64,000 bases of DNA from Antedon bifida (lineage: Eukaryota > Echinodermata > Crinoidea > Comatulida > Antedonidae): assembly GCA_963402885.1 (NCBI GenBank), contig OY727093.1, forward strand, positions 16,993,036-17,057,035. Reading direction: 5' to 3'. Of this stretch, positions 45,828 to 57,000 are shown piece after piece. A program made the position numbers and the translations under genes. The stretch's first letter is position 1, and each line of letters opens with the position of its first letter. Below the pieces are notes generated by a model that did no database searches, was not told where the DNA came from, and worked only from the letters and a program-made list of their open reading frames with translations.

Positions 45828-48297
45828 TATTGAAAAGGTCCGCCTGTGCCTGTGCATAGCACGGCTCGCATGACGACAAAATTCATGTTCAGCATCTACA
45901 ATTTCATTGCCAACCACAAAAATCACATGCTATGCTTCTTATTGTTATTGTTCTTATTGTTTTTTAAAACTGTGTTAAAATTTGTAATTTTCGATTTACT
46001 TTATGAAATAATTAATATGGATATATATATTTTATACTTTTATTATTAATAATCCAATGTTTGACGATTATAAATAATAACAAACACACACACAAACACC
46101 ACACAAACATACAGGGGTGAAAACATAACCTCCTTGGCGGAGGTAATTAATTACAAAATCCTGTGGGGCCTAAGCTACACGTCGTGCGGAACTTAAGCAG
46201 AACGTGTGCACTCCGCCTTAAATTGAATAGTTGACTACCGTGTTGCATAGATTCCAACTGTCCCGCTTTCGGCGGGATTGTCCCGCTTTTTGATGTTGTG
46301 TCCCGGCCGACTCCTGAATTGTCCCGCTTTCAAAATATTTAATAAGTAAAAAAAAATAACGAAATAATATTTTGGAAACTACTATTCAAAGACGATACGC
46401 CGAATGATTAGCCTTTAAATTTCATAAACAATCAAATACGAAGGAGTACGATTATTATGGCGGCAGTAGGTTCCTTATCATCTGCTGTGGATACGCATGG
46501 AAAACGTCGGCTACTAGAAAGGAACCCAGCAAACTGGTGGATGCGGTTGGTGCGTTGAATTGTTTACATATCCGGTTAGCGAACCCAGTCTTTAAAGTAA
46601 ATACAGGGAGTACTATATAATACGTTCGACTATCCTATGATCATGTGTGACATTCTTCAGTTTATATCAGGCTATATTTATGTTCAATCTTTTACTTTTG
46701 TTTACAATAATGAATAGTAATTCGTCAAAGTAACGAATTAAAATATAGTTATTAATTCCTATTATACACTGTTGCAGAGTCAGGTTGTTGAATGGTCTGG
46801 GTGGTAGTTGCAGTGGTTGCGCCAGCGGGGGATGGCGGGGTGGCCCCCCCCCCCTCCTTCCCCCGTTGGGAAGTATTGGCCATATTTGTCGGGGAGAAAA
46901 ATATGATCATTTCTTTTCTGGTAAAAAATAAAACCATATTAAGTGTACTACTATATATTTTAAGTAACTGTGGCATTCCATTTTTGACGTACGTACGATA
47001 CACTGACAGCGAAGTAAACAGTATGTGGTACGCATTTGTTTGGCGGTGTCTCTTTGTACGAATCTTTCATGGCCCGGCCGGCTCAATGCGGTATACGCGT
47101 CGACATATCTGGGCTGTATCATATTACATCCAGGGACCAAAATGTGTATTTTTCAGTTTCCAGGCGAAAATCGGAAATTCAGTTGCAACTACGCATCGAC
47201 GTACGTTCATACAGGGATAAAGGTACAAGTTATGTTCTCACGGTTGAGTTTACGAATTGTTTCAATTTACCAATAACCATTGGTGTACCGCGTATATGTT
47301 CGCTGTCGTTTAAAGGGGTTTGGGTGGGGGTTCGATTGGGAAAAGGAAGCGGTTGGCCCTAACCATAAAACAGGGTCTGGTCACGTTTCTTTTCGCGCAT
47401 AAATCTCGATCTAGGGGGGTGAATAGGGTGGCTAGCCACCCCCCTTAATTCTAAAGGAAACAAAAAGATGCACCAAAACCCGCGACTGTCGCTAGACGCG
47501 GATTCGACGCACTTGACTCTTTTAATTAAGAAGAGTAGGCTAGGCTATAGTTGTGTAGATAGGCCTACATAGTGAAAGAGCTAAGAGTTTAATTACTATT
47601 TATGAATTCAAGAGTTTAACAAGAAAACGCGATTTAAAATCTTCGGAGAATAGCCACAACTGAGTTATTTTCAAAACACATGCATGCTCCCACTACCAGC
47701 ATCACGTTGTCTTAGCTCGCTCCTCGTGTGAATGCTGACGTCATCACTCTCCAAAAATACACCATTTTCCGCCTGGTCCGTGTGCAAGCGTTAGCGTGGA
47801 CCTGTATATTTACACCCCTGTACAGAGTAGAGTGTAATATCGTGAACTTTTTTCTCGCGTATGAAGGTTTTTTATATAATGGTATGTAGTATAAACGATA
47901 AAAAAAACGAGAAACATGATGTTCTTTTTATTATTATTTCATAGGCATAACATAAACATGAAATGTCTTGTTCTATGTACACGGCCGAAAAAACGTGTGT
48001 GGCGTATTTGGCATTTATTGATTTGTGTTATAGACACGGCGATTACGGCAATCATTGTATACTAAATTACATTGAGTTATTCACCCGGCTATAGGGTATA
48101 TATCTGAGGTTAACAGACCACCAAAGCACCGTCGTACACTAAACACATGCACTATCGAGGCATTTTCGGAGTGCCGCATTACCAAATGTTCATTTAATTT
48201 GAAGTGTTTTTCGATCAAAGTATATTATTAGTTCGTCGAAAAAGATCTGTATTAGAGTATTTAGGAAGGATTTATTTAAATTTACATTATGTGACAT
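45828..48297. other. Mixed repeat DNA, no supported gene
   Basis: At 46104-46146 the sequence ACATAACCTCCTTGGCGGAG, with an ACCTCC/GGAGGT hairpin, resembles a repeat 3' end common in marine animals. At 46255-46345 the word TGTCCCGCTTT repeats. A 108-codon plus frame at 47036-47362 is open, but I recognise no domain in it and no splice context supports it. The hairpin GGTGGCTAGCCACC lies near 47430. Confidence 0.4.
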
Positions 48298-51240
48298 TAG
48301 TCCAGTAAAGATAAGTCAAAAATAGGGTGAACCTAGAACAAATTGCAACAGAATTTTTTTTTGTTTTGTCTGGTAAATATGGTTCAAATGAACATCATAT
48401 CCAAAGTTTACCGAAATCGGACCCCGGGAAGTAGGTTAATTAGCATAAATTCAAAATGGCCGCCATTTGCTATTTTAAAGCCCCATATCTCCTTAACGGT
48501 TGGATTTAGACCACCTAAGTGCATTACGAGTAGATATAAATGTGATATTAAACATTCTAATTAGCTTATTTAAATTCCCATATGACGTACCTATGACGTC
48601 ATATGGTAGTTGTGACGTCATACATTATGTTATAACTGTTTAAATGACATTATACTATGCGAACAATTTAGGAAATGCAAGAAAACATGTTTCTTAATAT
48701 TCTCCTTGTTGAAATGAACATTATTTCCAAAGTTTACCAAAATCGGACGTCAGGAAGTGGGTTAATTAGCATACATTCAAAATGGCCGCTATTTACTATA
48801 CCATTTTGAAGCTCCATATCTCCTTAACGGTTGGTTTTAGACCACCTAAGTGCATTACGAGTAGATATAAATGTTATATTAAACATTCTAATTAGCATAA
48901 TTAAATTTCCATATGATGTACCTATGAGGCATATGGTAGTTGTGACGTCATATATTATGTTATAACTGTTTAAATGACATTATACTATGCGAAAATTTAG
49001 GAACTGCAAGAAAACATGTTTCCTAACATTCTCCTTGTTGAAATGAACATTATTTCCAAAGTTTACCAAAATCGAACGTCAGGAAGTGGGTTAATTAGCA
49101 TACATTCAAAATGGCCGCTATTTACTATACCATTTTGAAGCACCATATCTCCTTAACGGTTGGTTTTAGACCACCTAAGTGCATTGCGAGTAGATATAAA
49201 TGTGATATTAAACTTTCCAATTAGCATATTTAAATTACCATATAACGTACCTATGATGTCATAAGACATATGACATCATATTATGTCACAATAATGCTCA
49301 ATTGGCATTATTCTAAGGGGAAAATATAGAAACCGTAGGAAAAGATGTTTTTAATCTCATGAAAATAGTAGAACATTTAACACATCCAGGTTAAGATCAT
49401 GGGTATCAGAAGTTATTCGGCCACCCTTCACAACATGCAATAGAACATTCCAGTTAATTTTCTGCAACTGCAAATTTGTATAACTGCATATATATCTCAT
49501 ACATATTTAAAGAAAAGAGATTCTTAATTCTGTAATGAGTCTGGAATTTAATAATTCGACCCCATCCTAAATATGGAGTTGGATCACAGTTTCCCATCCA
49601 AAGTACATACATAGAAAATGTAATGTTGGCGCCGTCAAAATACTTTAAAACAAACATGTAGGCATAGCAAGTCTACTTCATTGGCTTTTCTGATGTCTTT
49701 TTTAAATTTTGGTCTGAACAGTTCTTGCTTCGAATATATCTCATCCCTTCGTTTCTTTGCAAGTGCAGAGCGTTTTTCTTTAAGTACCAATTATTCCACT
49801 ATTTTTTGCTTCTTCTGTCTTTAACTGATGGTTCTTCATCCTTGTTGGCACATTATTTAATGTCCTTGTTATATGCTCATTGAATCTTGGAAACAGCATT
49901 CAAAAGATAAACATTATATGTCATAAAAAGTTGTTGTCTCATAAATGATCGACACCAAACCGATGCAATTTCTGGCAATGAAATAGCAACTTTGAAAGGA
50001 GCAGAATGGAGATGCTGACTATACCGAAAACTACAGTATGACATTTATCATTTTATGTGTAATCTCAATTCCGAGATGGGGAATTGAGATGAGTTTGTGG
50101 AAATGATAGGTTTGAATAGCCTGACCCATTACAATATTGTTTTATTTTCCTTTACCAATTTAAAGAGATGAAGTTCTAAAAGATGTTGTTTTGGAAACAC
50201 AAAACAAGATGTGCGTGTGAGTACAAATCAGTTTCGGAAATACAATTGATGATCACAACCTTTCATACTGTTTTGTAGAATAACTATTTTCATGAGATTT
50301 TGTAAATGGAAACTTAATGATAAATTTCAATGGTTTTTACATATATATCTACGCGTAATGCACATAGGCTTTCTAAACCCAACCGTTAAGGAGATACAGT
50401 GCTTCAAAATGGTATAGTAAATAGCGGCCATTTTGAATTTAAGCTAATTAACCCCCTTCTTGAAGTCTGATGTTGGTAAACTTTGGATATCATGTTCATT
50501 TCAACAGGAAATTGTTAGAAAATTGTTTTTCCTGCAGTTTCAACATTTGTTAGCATAGGATAATGTCATTTAAGCAGTTATAACATAATATATGACGTCA
50601 CAACTACCATATGACGTCATAGGTACGTCATATGGGAATTTTTATATGCTAATTAGAATGTTTAATATCACATTTATATCTACTCGTAATGCACTTAGGT
50701 GGTCTAAAACCAACCGTTAAAGAGATATGGGGCTTCAAAATGGTATAGTAAATAGCGGCCATTTTGAATTTATGCTAATTAACACACTTCCTGACGTCCG
50801 ATTTTGATAAAATTTGGAAATTATGTTCATTTCAACAAGGAGAATGTTAAGAAACATGTGTTTTAGCAGTTTCTAAATTGTTCGCATAGTATAATGTCAT
50901 TTAAGCATTTATAACATTATATATGACGTCACAACTACCATATGACGTCATAGGTACGTCATATGAGAATTTAAATAAGCTAATTAGAATGTTTAATATC
51001 ACATTTATATCTACTCGTAATGCACTTAGGTGGTCTAAATCCAACCGTTAAGGAGATATGGGGCTTTAAAATAGCAAATGGCGGCCATTTTGAATTTATG
51101 CTAATTAACCCACTTCCCGATGTCCGATTTTGGTAAACTTTGGATATGATGTTCATGTTCACCATATTAACCATATAAAACAAAAAAAAATTCTGTTGCA
51201 ATTTGTTCTAGGTTCAACCTTATTTTTACTGGACTACATT
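48298..51240. mobile_element. Foldback element with arms of three 327-bp tandem units
   Basis: Each arm (48298-49260 and about 50350-51240) holds three tandem units of about 327 bp (landmark ATGAACAT at 48388, 48714 and 49042), and the two arms are inverted to each other. Every unit contains TGACGTCATATGG-type CRE palindromes, AAAATGGCCGC and CTTAACGGTTGG. Terminal TAGTCCAGTAAA and its inverse mark the ends. The frames of 73 codons seen in both arms are repeats, not genes. The core (49270-50340) contains a short decayed coding-like remnant. Confidence 0.85.
49640..49789 (-). pseudogene. Coding-like remnant in foldback core
   Basis: One minus-strand frame reads LKEKRSALAKKRRDEIYSKQ, then ELFRPKFKKDIRKANE and VDLL. 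It is lysine/arginine-rich and has a codon-like appearance, but has no start and no recognised domain. It could be a fragment of a transposase carried by the foldback element, or chance. Confidence 0.3.
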
Positions 51241-51364
51241 GTTATTAAATGTAATGGAAACAGTTGGTCTAGCCTATTAAACAGTGTTTAAGCATCTATT
51301 TTTTCCAAATTTTCTGAGGCTCGGGAGGGGGATACTCCCAAACCCACCCCCTCTTTCGCGTGTT

Positions 51365-51710
51365 CCTAGGGGGTAATTGTCCGGGGGGTAGTTGTCCAGG
51401 GGTTAGTTGTCCTACGGAGGTAGTTGTCCTACGGGGAGTATTGTGTCAGAGGTAGTTGTCCGCGGGGTAATTACCCGGGGGGGGGGGGGGTAATTGTCAG
51501 GGGGTAATTGTCCAGGGGGTAGTTGTCCTAAGGAGGTTGTTGTCCTAAGGGGGTAGTTGTCCGGGGGTATTTGTCCGGGGGGTAGTTGTCCTAAAGGGGT
51601 AGTTGTCCTAAGGGGGTAGTTGTCCTAAGGGGGTAGTTGTCCAGGTGGTGTTTGTCCGGGGGTAGTTTTTTGGGGGGTAAATGTCCAGGGGGTGAATATC
51701 CGGATACGGG
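51365..51710 (+). repeat. G-rich 14/17-bp minisatellite (right), inverted
   Basis: Units GGGGGTAGTTGTCC and GGGGGTAGTTGTCCTAA repeat with a poly-G run near 51478. This is the reverse complement of the left-hand array at 38765-39185. The LINE resumes immediately to the right. Confidence 0.92.
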
Positions 51711-52170
51711 TCTTAACATCACAAAGGAATGCGTCAAGATAAAGCTTGATGCACTAGACCCAACCAAGGCAGCAGGACCAGATGGCGTATCCCCGAGAAT
51801 TCTAAAAGAACTGTCAAGCCAATTATGTCATCCCCTAGCTTGCCTGTATAACAAATCCATATCTGAAAGCTACGTACCCGAAGACTGGCGCACAGCACAC
51901 ATCACTCCAATTTTCAAGACGGGTTCATGGTCCAGGCCTGAAAATTATAGACCGATAAGCCTAACGTCTGTGATGGGTAAAGTCCTAGAAAGCATCATCA
52001 GAGACCACCTGATTGAACATTTAGACAACTATAACCTCATCTGCGACTCACAGCACGGATTTCGCAAAGGTAAATCCTGTACCACCAACCTTCTCGAACA
52101 CCTTGAATATCTTACAAAATCTGTTGATGACGGTACTCTTATCGATGTAGTTTACCTAGACACTTTCAAT
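51711..52170 (+). mobile_element. Third LINE, piece 3 (RT N-terminal half)
   Basis: The frame carries DALDPTKAAGPDGVSPRILK, THITPIF-like AHITPIFKTG, NYRPISLTSVMGK, QHGFRKGKSCTTNL and VVYLD, the reverse-transcriptase blocks up to the first catalytic Asp. It continues the linker ending at 38757 in order and orientation. It stops where the 3' end of an oppositely oriented LINE begins. Confidence 0.85.
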
Positions 52171-53530
52171 ATTTATTTGTAAATATGGTCAAATTAATAC
52201 ATTAATGTATAACAATACAGATGTAAACAAAATACATACAATATAATCAATTAATGATAAACAAAAGACCATAAATAGGGGATCAAGATTAGAAGTAAAA
52301 ATACTTGTCTCATAATGACCCCAAATAAAAAACAAACAAAAAGAAAGAAATAACAACAAAAAAGAAAACAAACCAATATAAAATACTAAAAAACTAAAGA
52401 TTGCGCAAATAATTATCAGTCATCTGACTGATACTTTGATAAACATTGCATTTTCATATTTCTTCTAAAAAGTTTAATTGATTTAACGTTAATAGTGGCT
52501 GTATCTAGGTTATTCCATTGTGTGGGACCTGAAAAAGTAATGAAAAATTGGCTTTTCCTCAGTCTTACGAAAGGGACAAATAGTAAATTAGGTTTCCTTA
52601 TGTTATAAGTATGGAGTAATAAACGATTAGAAAAAAACATTGAAATCGATATAGGTAACAAATTATTGACATACTGAAACATAAACGAAGTAACTTGAAT
52701 TGTGTGAAGGTCATTAATTTTTACGATGTTTAACTTCTTAAATAGAGGTTCAGAGGGCGTTCTAAATGGCGAAAAAGTTATTAAGCGAACGACACGTTTT
52801 TGTAATATAAGAATGTTGTGTAGATTTGAAGGGTAATCGGCTGCCCAAATAATGTTGCAATATAATAAATATGGTAAAATAAACGAATTATATAAAGAAA
52901 GTAGAACATGTTGAAGAAAAAAATATCTCAGTTTGCTTATAATACCTGTATTTAGAGATTTTATTAGAAATACGTTTTCGATGCCCAGTCCAATTTAAAT
53001 TTTCATGAATTAATACCCCAAGAAATAAAGTTTCGCTCCGTCTTTCTAGCCTTTAACCATTTAGAAAAACATCAACATTTTTGTTTTGCAACTTATGCTT
53101 AATATGGCGATTATGAAATAGAATAAAATTAGTTTTTGAGGTATTAATTAATAGCTTATTTGTTTTGAACCAGTCACTAATCTTTCACAACTCATAATTA
53201 AATGTATTAAATAACAAATCAATATTATTATTGGAGTAAAATAAAGTAGTATCATCGGCGACAGAGACAGTGTGCAGAGTGTCTCTAACTAAAGTTAAAT
53301 CATTAACATAAATTAAAAATAATAAAGGTCCGAGAACGGACCCTTGTGGCACACCACACGACATACTGCTCGCCGATGATTTACAATTTTCAGTTTGAAC
53401 ATATTGGACAGTAGGAAATTCTTCTACAGCCAGCGTGTAGTGCAACTTACCACAAAGTGCAATATCTGCTCCAAACCTACTCTGCTTCAAGAAAGAGATA
53501 AATAAACACATGGGTTTATAATGGGACAAA
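52171..53530 (-). mobile_element. Fourth LINE, 5'-truncated, minus strand
   Basis: Read on the minus strand, 53529-53185 holds RT blocks CGVPQGSVLGPLLFLIYVND and VADDTTLFY, where the usual YADD is VADD. Further down, 52682-52416 gives the C-terminal GPTQWNNLDTATINVKSIKL. The 3' end lies at about 52171 with AATAAATATTGAAAGT. The copy is 5'-truncated, has several frame breaks between these pieces, and was inserted into the third LINE. It is a CR1/Rex1-like type by motif style. Confidence 0.8.
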
Positions 53531-53665
53531 AAGCCCCCTTAACCCTGCCACACTCTATCGAAAGAAGATGGACTGTGGCGATTCAAGGTAAATTCAAGGT
53601 AAAAAAATCTTAATGAATAAATGTTGACTAATGTTTGAGGCTGTTCGTCAGCAGGCTAGGCATAG

Positions 53666-53703
53666 CCATAGAGATATTATAGTGAACTATAATATCTCTA
53701 TGG
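53666..53703. repeat. Perfect 17-bp-arm hairpin
   Basis: CCATAGAGATATTATAG, a TGAA loop and the exact inverse follow each other. It lies between the LINE cluster and the 3' end of the receptor-like gene. It is AT-rich and not followed by a T run. The role is unknown. Confidence 0.75.
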
Positions 53704-54082
53704 CATAGCAATGTACATACCATGGATCGGCTAGGATCATAAATAAATTAATAAAATAGCATTGTGTATTTTTAATTTGTCGTTGTGTTTCATTTTAAGT
53801 TGCCATGGTATTTTTGTTAAATTGCTGTGGTGTTTCATTTTTAATTTGCCGTGTTTTTTTTTTGTAATTTCTGTGTTTTTTAAGTTGCCTTAACACATTA
53901 CACATTATTTACACCGTAATATATTGAGTACATGTTTACAATTTCAGTATCGTACTATACACCATGTTAACAGTTTTTGACAACTCTTCAAATCCCCTTT
54001 TCTGTACATGGATTAGCATTACTGATTTGTTTTTTAATTTCCATTATTATTCTTATTATTTTAGTTTTTTTGTAAAGTAAGC
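53704..54082. other. 3' flank of the receptor-like gene
   Basis: The sequence has repeated GTTGTGTTTCATTTTAA/GTTGCC-like words and T-rich runs. It would contain the 3' UTR of the minus-strand gene that ends at 54083. No other gene is seen. Confidence 0.4.
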
Positions 54083-57000
54083 TTATTTTTTATTTCCTGT
54101 CTTAACATTAACATAGACAGATTCTTCTACTCTTTGTTGTAAATCAGTTTGGCTTTTGTTAACTGTGTCTATCGTATAGTCCATATAAGTCTGTAGACAA
54201 AAAAGAAATATAAAATGATACATAGAGATTTTTATTTTAACAATACAAATCAATACGATAAATACTTACATCTTGTTTTCTTTTTTCCGTTTTTTGGTTT
54301 TCAATGACTATTTTCTACAAACAAACAAAAAATAGAAGTAATTAGTTTAGATATTTCAATTGTTCATTAATTATCATTTCAATTTTTCAGTTTGTCTTTT
54401 GACTGAACAGAAACGATAAAAATGTGTTATTGTGTGAAATTTCATTATCTTGTAATATTGAAGGCCTAAAATGTATCTATATACTAACTAACTAACTAAC
54501 TAACAATTTTAGATTTTTTTCAAAATATACCAGTCTTTTACTATAGACAAAAACGGTTACAAATATATTACAAACCTGTTTAATCAGCAATCCAGTAAAA
54601 AATCCAAAAGCGCCAACAAAAATACCAACAAAGAACATTCCGATACTTAAAACTGTGCTATTACATACCGGTATTTCACATGGAACTGTTGTTTCTATAA
54701 AATATTTAACATATCACTAAAATACATACAGAAAACAGAAACAACGACACATAATTCCTTTGACGATTTATAGGTTATTTTGGTTATTATAAGACATTTA
54801 ATATAGTTTATGAAATTTATTATTTATTAATATAATTATTTGAGCAACATAATTGAAAATATGGGTGAAAATTGGTGTTTCGATTTTAAACATTCAAAGT
54901 TCATGTGATTTATCACGTACGGTAGGGTATGAAGAACAGCAATCTAGTGCCAAAACGGTCTTTGATTTTTAGCTTTATGAAATTGTGATGTGCGAATACG
55001 CGTGCAAATACCTGCCCATACTGTGACTTTTGACCTGAAGTTTTTGTATTGAATTTGATCCTCAATATCTGACAATAGGTTATGGATATTGGATGGATAA
55101 CATTCACAATGGCAACATCACGACTGAGTTATCAAGCTTATGACCAGTTATCAATTTAAGGGAAAAGAAATATTAAGATCAACTAATTATGTGCAGGTTG
55201 ATTCATTTAGATTACAAACATTACATATAAAAGAGAGACCGCCTAGTAGTGTTCTCGTGATTGCATCTCTTTAGCTTAGGTTTCAATGATGAGCCCACAG
55301 AAGTTAGTATGCTAAAATGTAACAGTACGAGATGGCCAGGAAATGGCCAAAGAAGGAGAAGGTGGAGACATTTATTATAAAATTAGTTACACATTAACAT
55401 TGTTAACTTAAGGTTGCTTAAAGTTTGAGCGGCCCATTAACTATTAAAAAGATACTCACTTAAAATAGTGCCTATATTACCTAAGCAAGTGGGAACAAAA
55501 CATCCTTCAAGTACACTATTAGAATCAATTTCAAAATCTACAGATGAACTTGATCCTTCTACCATTCTGACACAGATGAACGGAGCATCCACACATTCAG
55601 TAGCATTCAGATCAAATACTGCTGTGATTCCTGTCAAGGTACTAGTAGAGCCAGCTGTAGCATCCTCATTCATGGCTGCAGTGCTGACAGTAACATCAGC
55701 AGTAACAATGGGTGTTCTTGTTGTATCATCTGCACTAGTGAAGACTACTGCATCCCAGAGACCAGTACCGCTGACACTACCACCAGAACTACTGATTGCG
55801 AGACCAACATTAATGGAGATTGTTGAAGCCCAATTTTGAAGAATACTATCAGACGAGGTTGGTGTCACACTTGATATTAATACACCTAGAATAAATTGTT
55901 CAGTTGATGAAAAATTGTTTTGATTTAGCTTATTTTATTTGTATTTGTATTTTTTGGAGATCCAGCCACAAATACCCACATATTATTTTTTCAGTAAACT
56001 GCTTTTTGATTTATAAAAAATGACAGATAGAGGGCATATTGTACACAAAAATGGTGGAAACAAAATTATTATCTTTCAGTTATTCTAATAGTATTATACA
56101 TTAATTTAGTAAAAAAATCAAAAACTTTAGTAAAACATGAAAAAAAAACCTGTTTGGTAGTACAGTATTTATATCGCCTTAAATCTAAGATGTTCAATTG
56201 TTATGAATGGTTGATTTACCTGAACAAGTAGCCAGGGTGCAAACTGTGAATTCACTATTATCATTGCTTGCTGCTGACAGTTCAAAATTTGGGCTAGCAG
56301 AACTAGATTTCGACAGAACTGCACACAAATAGTCTATACTGCCACTTGCACAGTAAAGATTACTAAAGTCCATAGTAGCACTTAAACCTGTTAGACTTAA
56401 AGTATCTCCAATAGTTGTTATATCCATTCCAGCATTGGCGGCTATAGAAATAAAATCCAAAGTTAACTAGGCGAAAGAAATTTGAAAAGTTGTTCACAAC
56501 ATCAAATTTTCTACTGAATATGGGTTGGCTGTGTTCCCCATTAAAACTACTACTACTATAAATTGTCATTTGATGTAGTTCATTGCTTAATAAGTAATAT
56601 ACGTTTATACATATGTCAATGTTTTAATCAATATATCTGTTTCATTGAAATGTAATACAGATAAAGGCAATCTAACAACACATTAGATCAAAGGACTGTT
56701 ACAAGTTCCTATCTTGGAAAACGAGCTCATCGTCCTGTTGTTAGATTGCCTTGGACCTACTAACTCACTTGATAGAATCACTTGTTGCGCACTTTGCTGA
56801 GTACCACTTCCATCAGCATTAGCACTGGCATAAATGTTGACCTGCCATAAGTTGTTACCAGTTACACCAGCATTACTGGTAGGATAGGTAACATCAAATG
56901 CAACGGTTGTTGATCGATCTTCCAAAAAACCTGCACTGATAGTCAAACTTGCACCAGCATTGATTACAATTCCTACACAAGAAAATGATTATGCAATAAC

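Larger units (their letters stand above)
38757..51715. mobile_element. 13-kb composite segment with inverted minisatellite ends
   Basis: The third LINE is interrupted here for about 12.96 kb. The left boundary is a GGACAACTACCCCC(TTA) array; the right boundary is the same unit inverted. TTAAC occurs at both junctions (38759 and 51711), which may be a 5-bp target duplication. Inside are a FLYWCH-MULE transposase gene, an element with 400-bp inverted ends that itself contains a MITE, and a 2.9 kb foldback element. Whether the whole is one mobile unit or the sum of several events is an inference that needs copies elsewhere in the genome. Confidence 0.5.

Noticed and set aside
46752-47362. Overlapping plus and minus frames of 70-142 codons
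   Set aside because: No domain, no splice context, and several frames are open at once in both strands, as expected by chance in a GC-richer patch.
48343-48564. A 73-codon frame present also at 50980-51201 on the other strand
   Set aside because: Both lie in arms of the foldback element; the match reflects the inverted repeat and not a gene family.
55468-55839. A 123-codon plus-strand frame
   Set aside because: It is antisense to exon 8 of the membrane-protein gene, whose splice sites and repeat structure are well supported.
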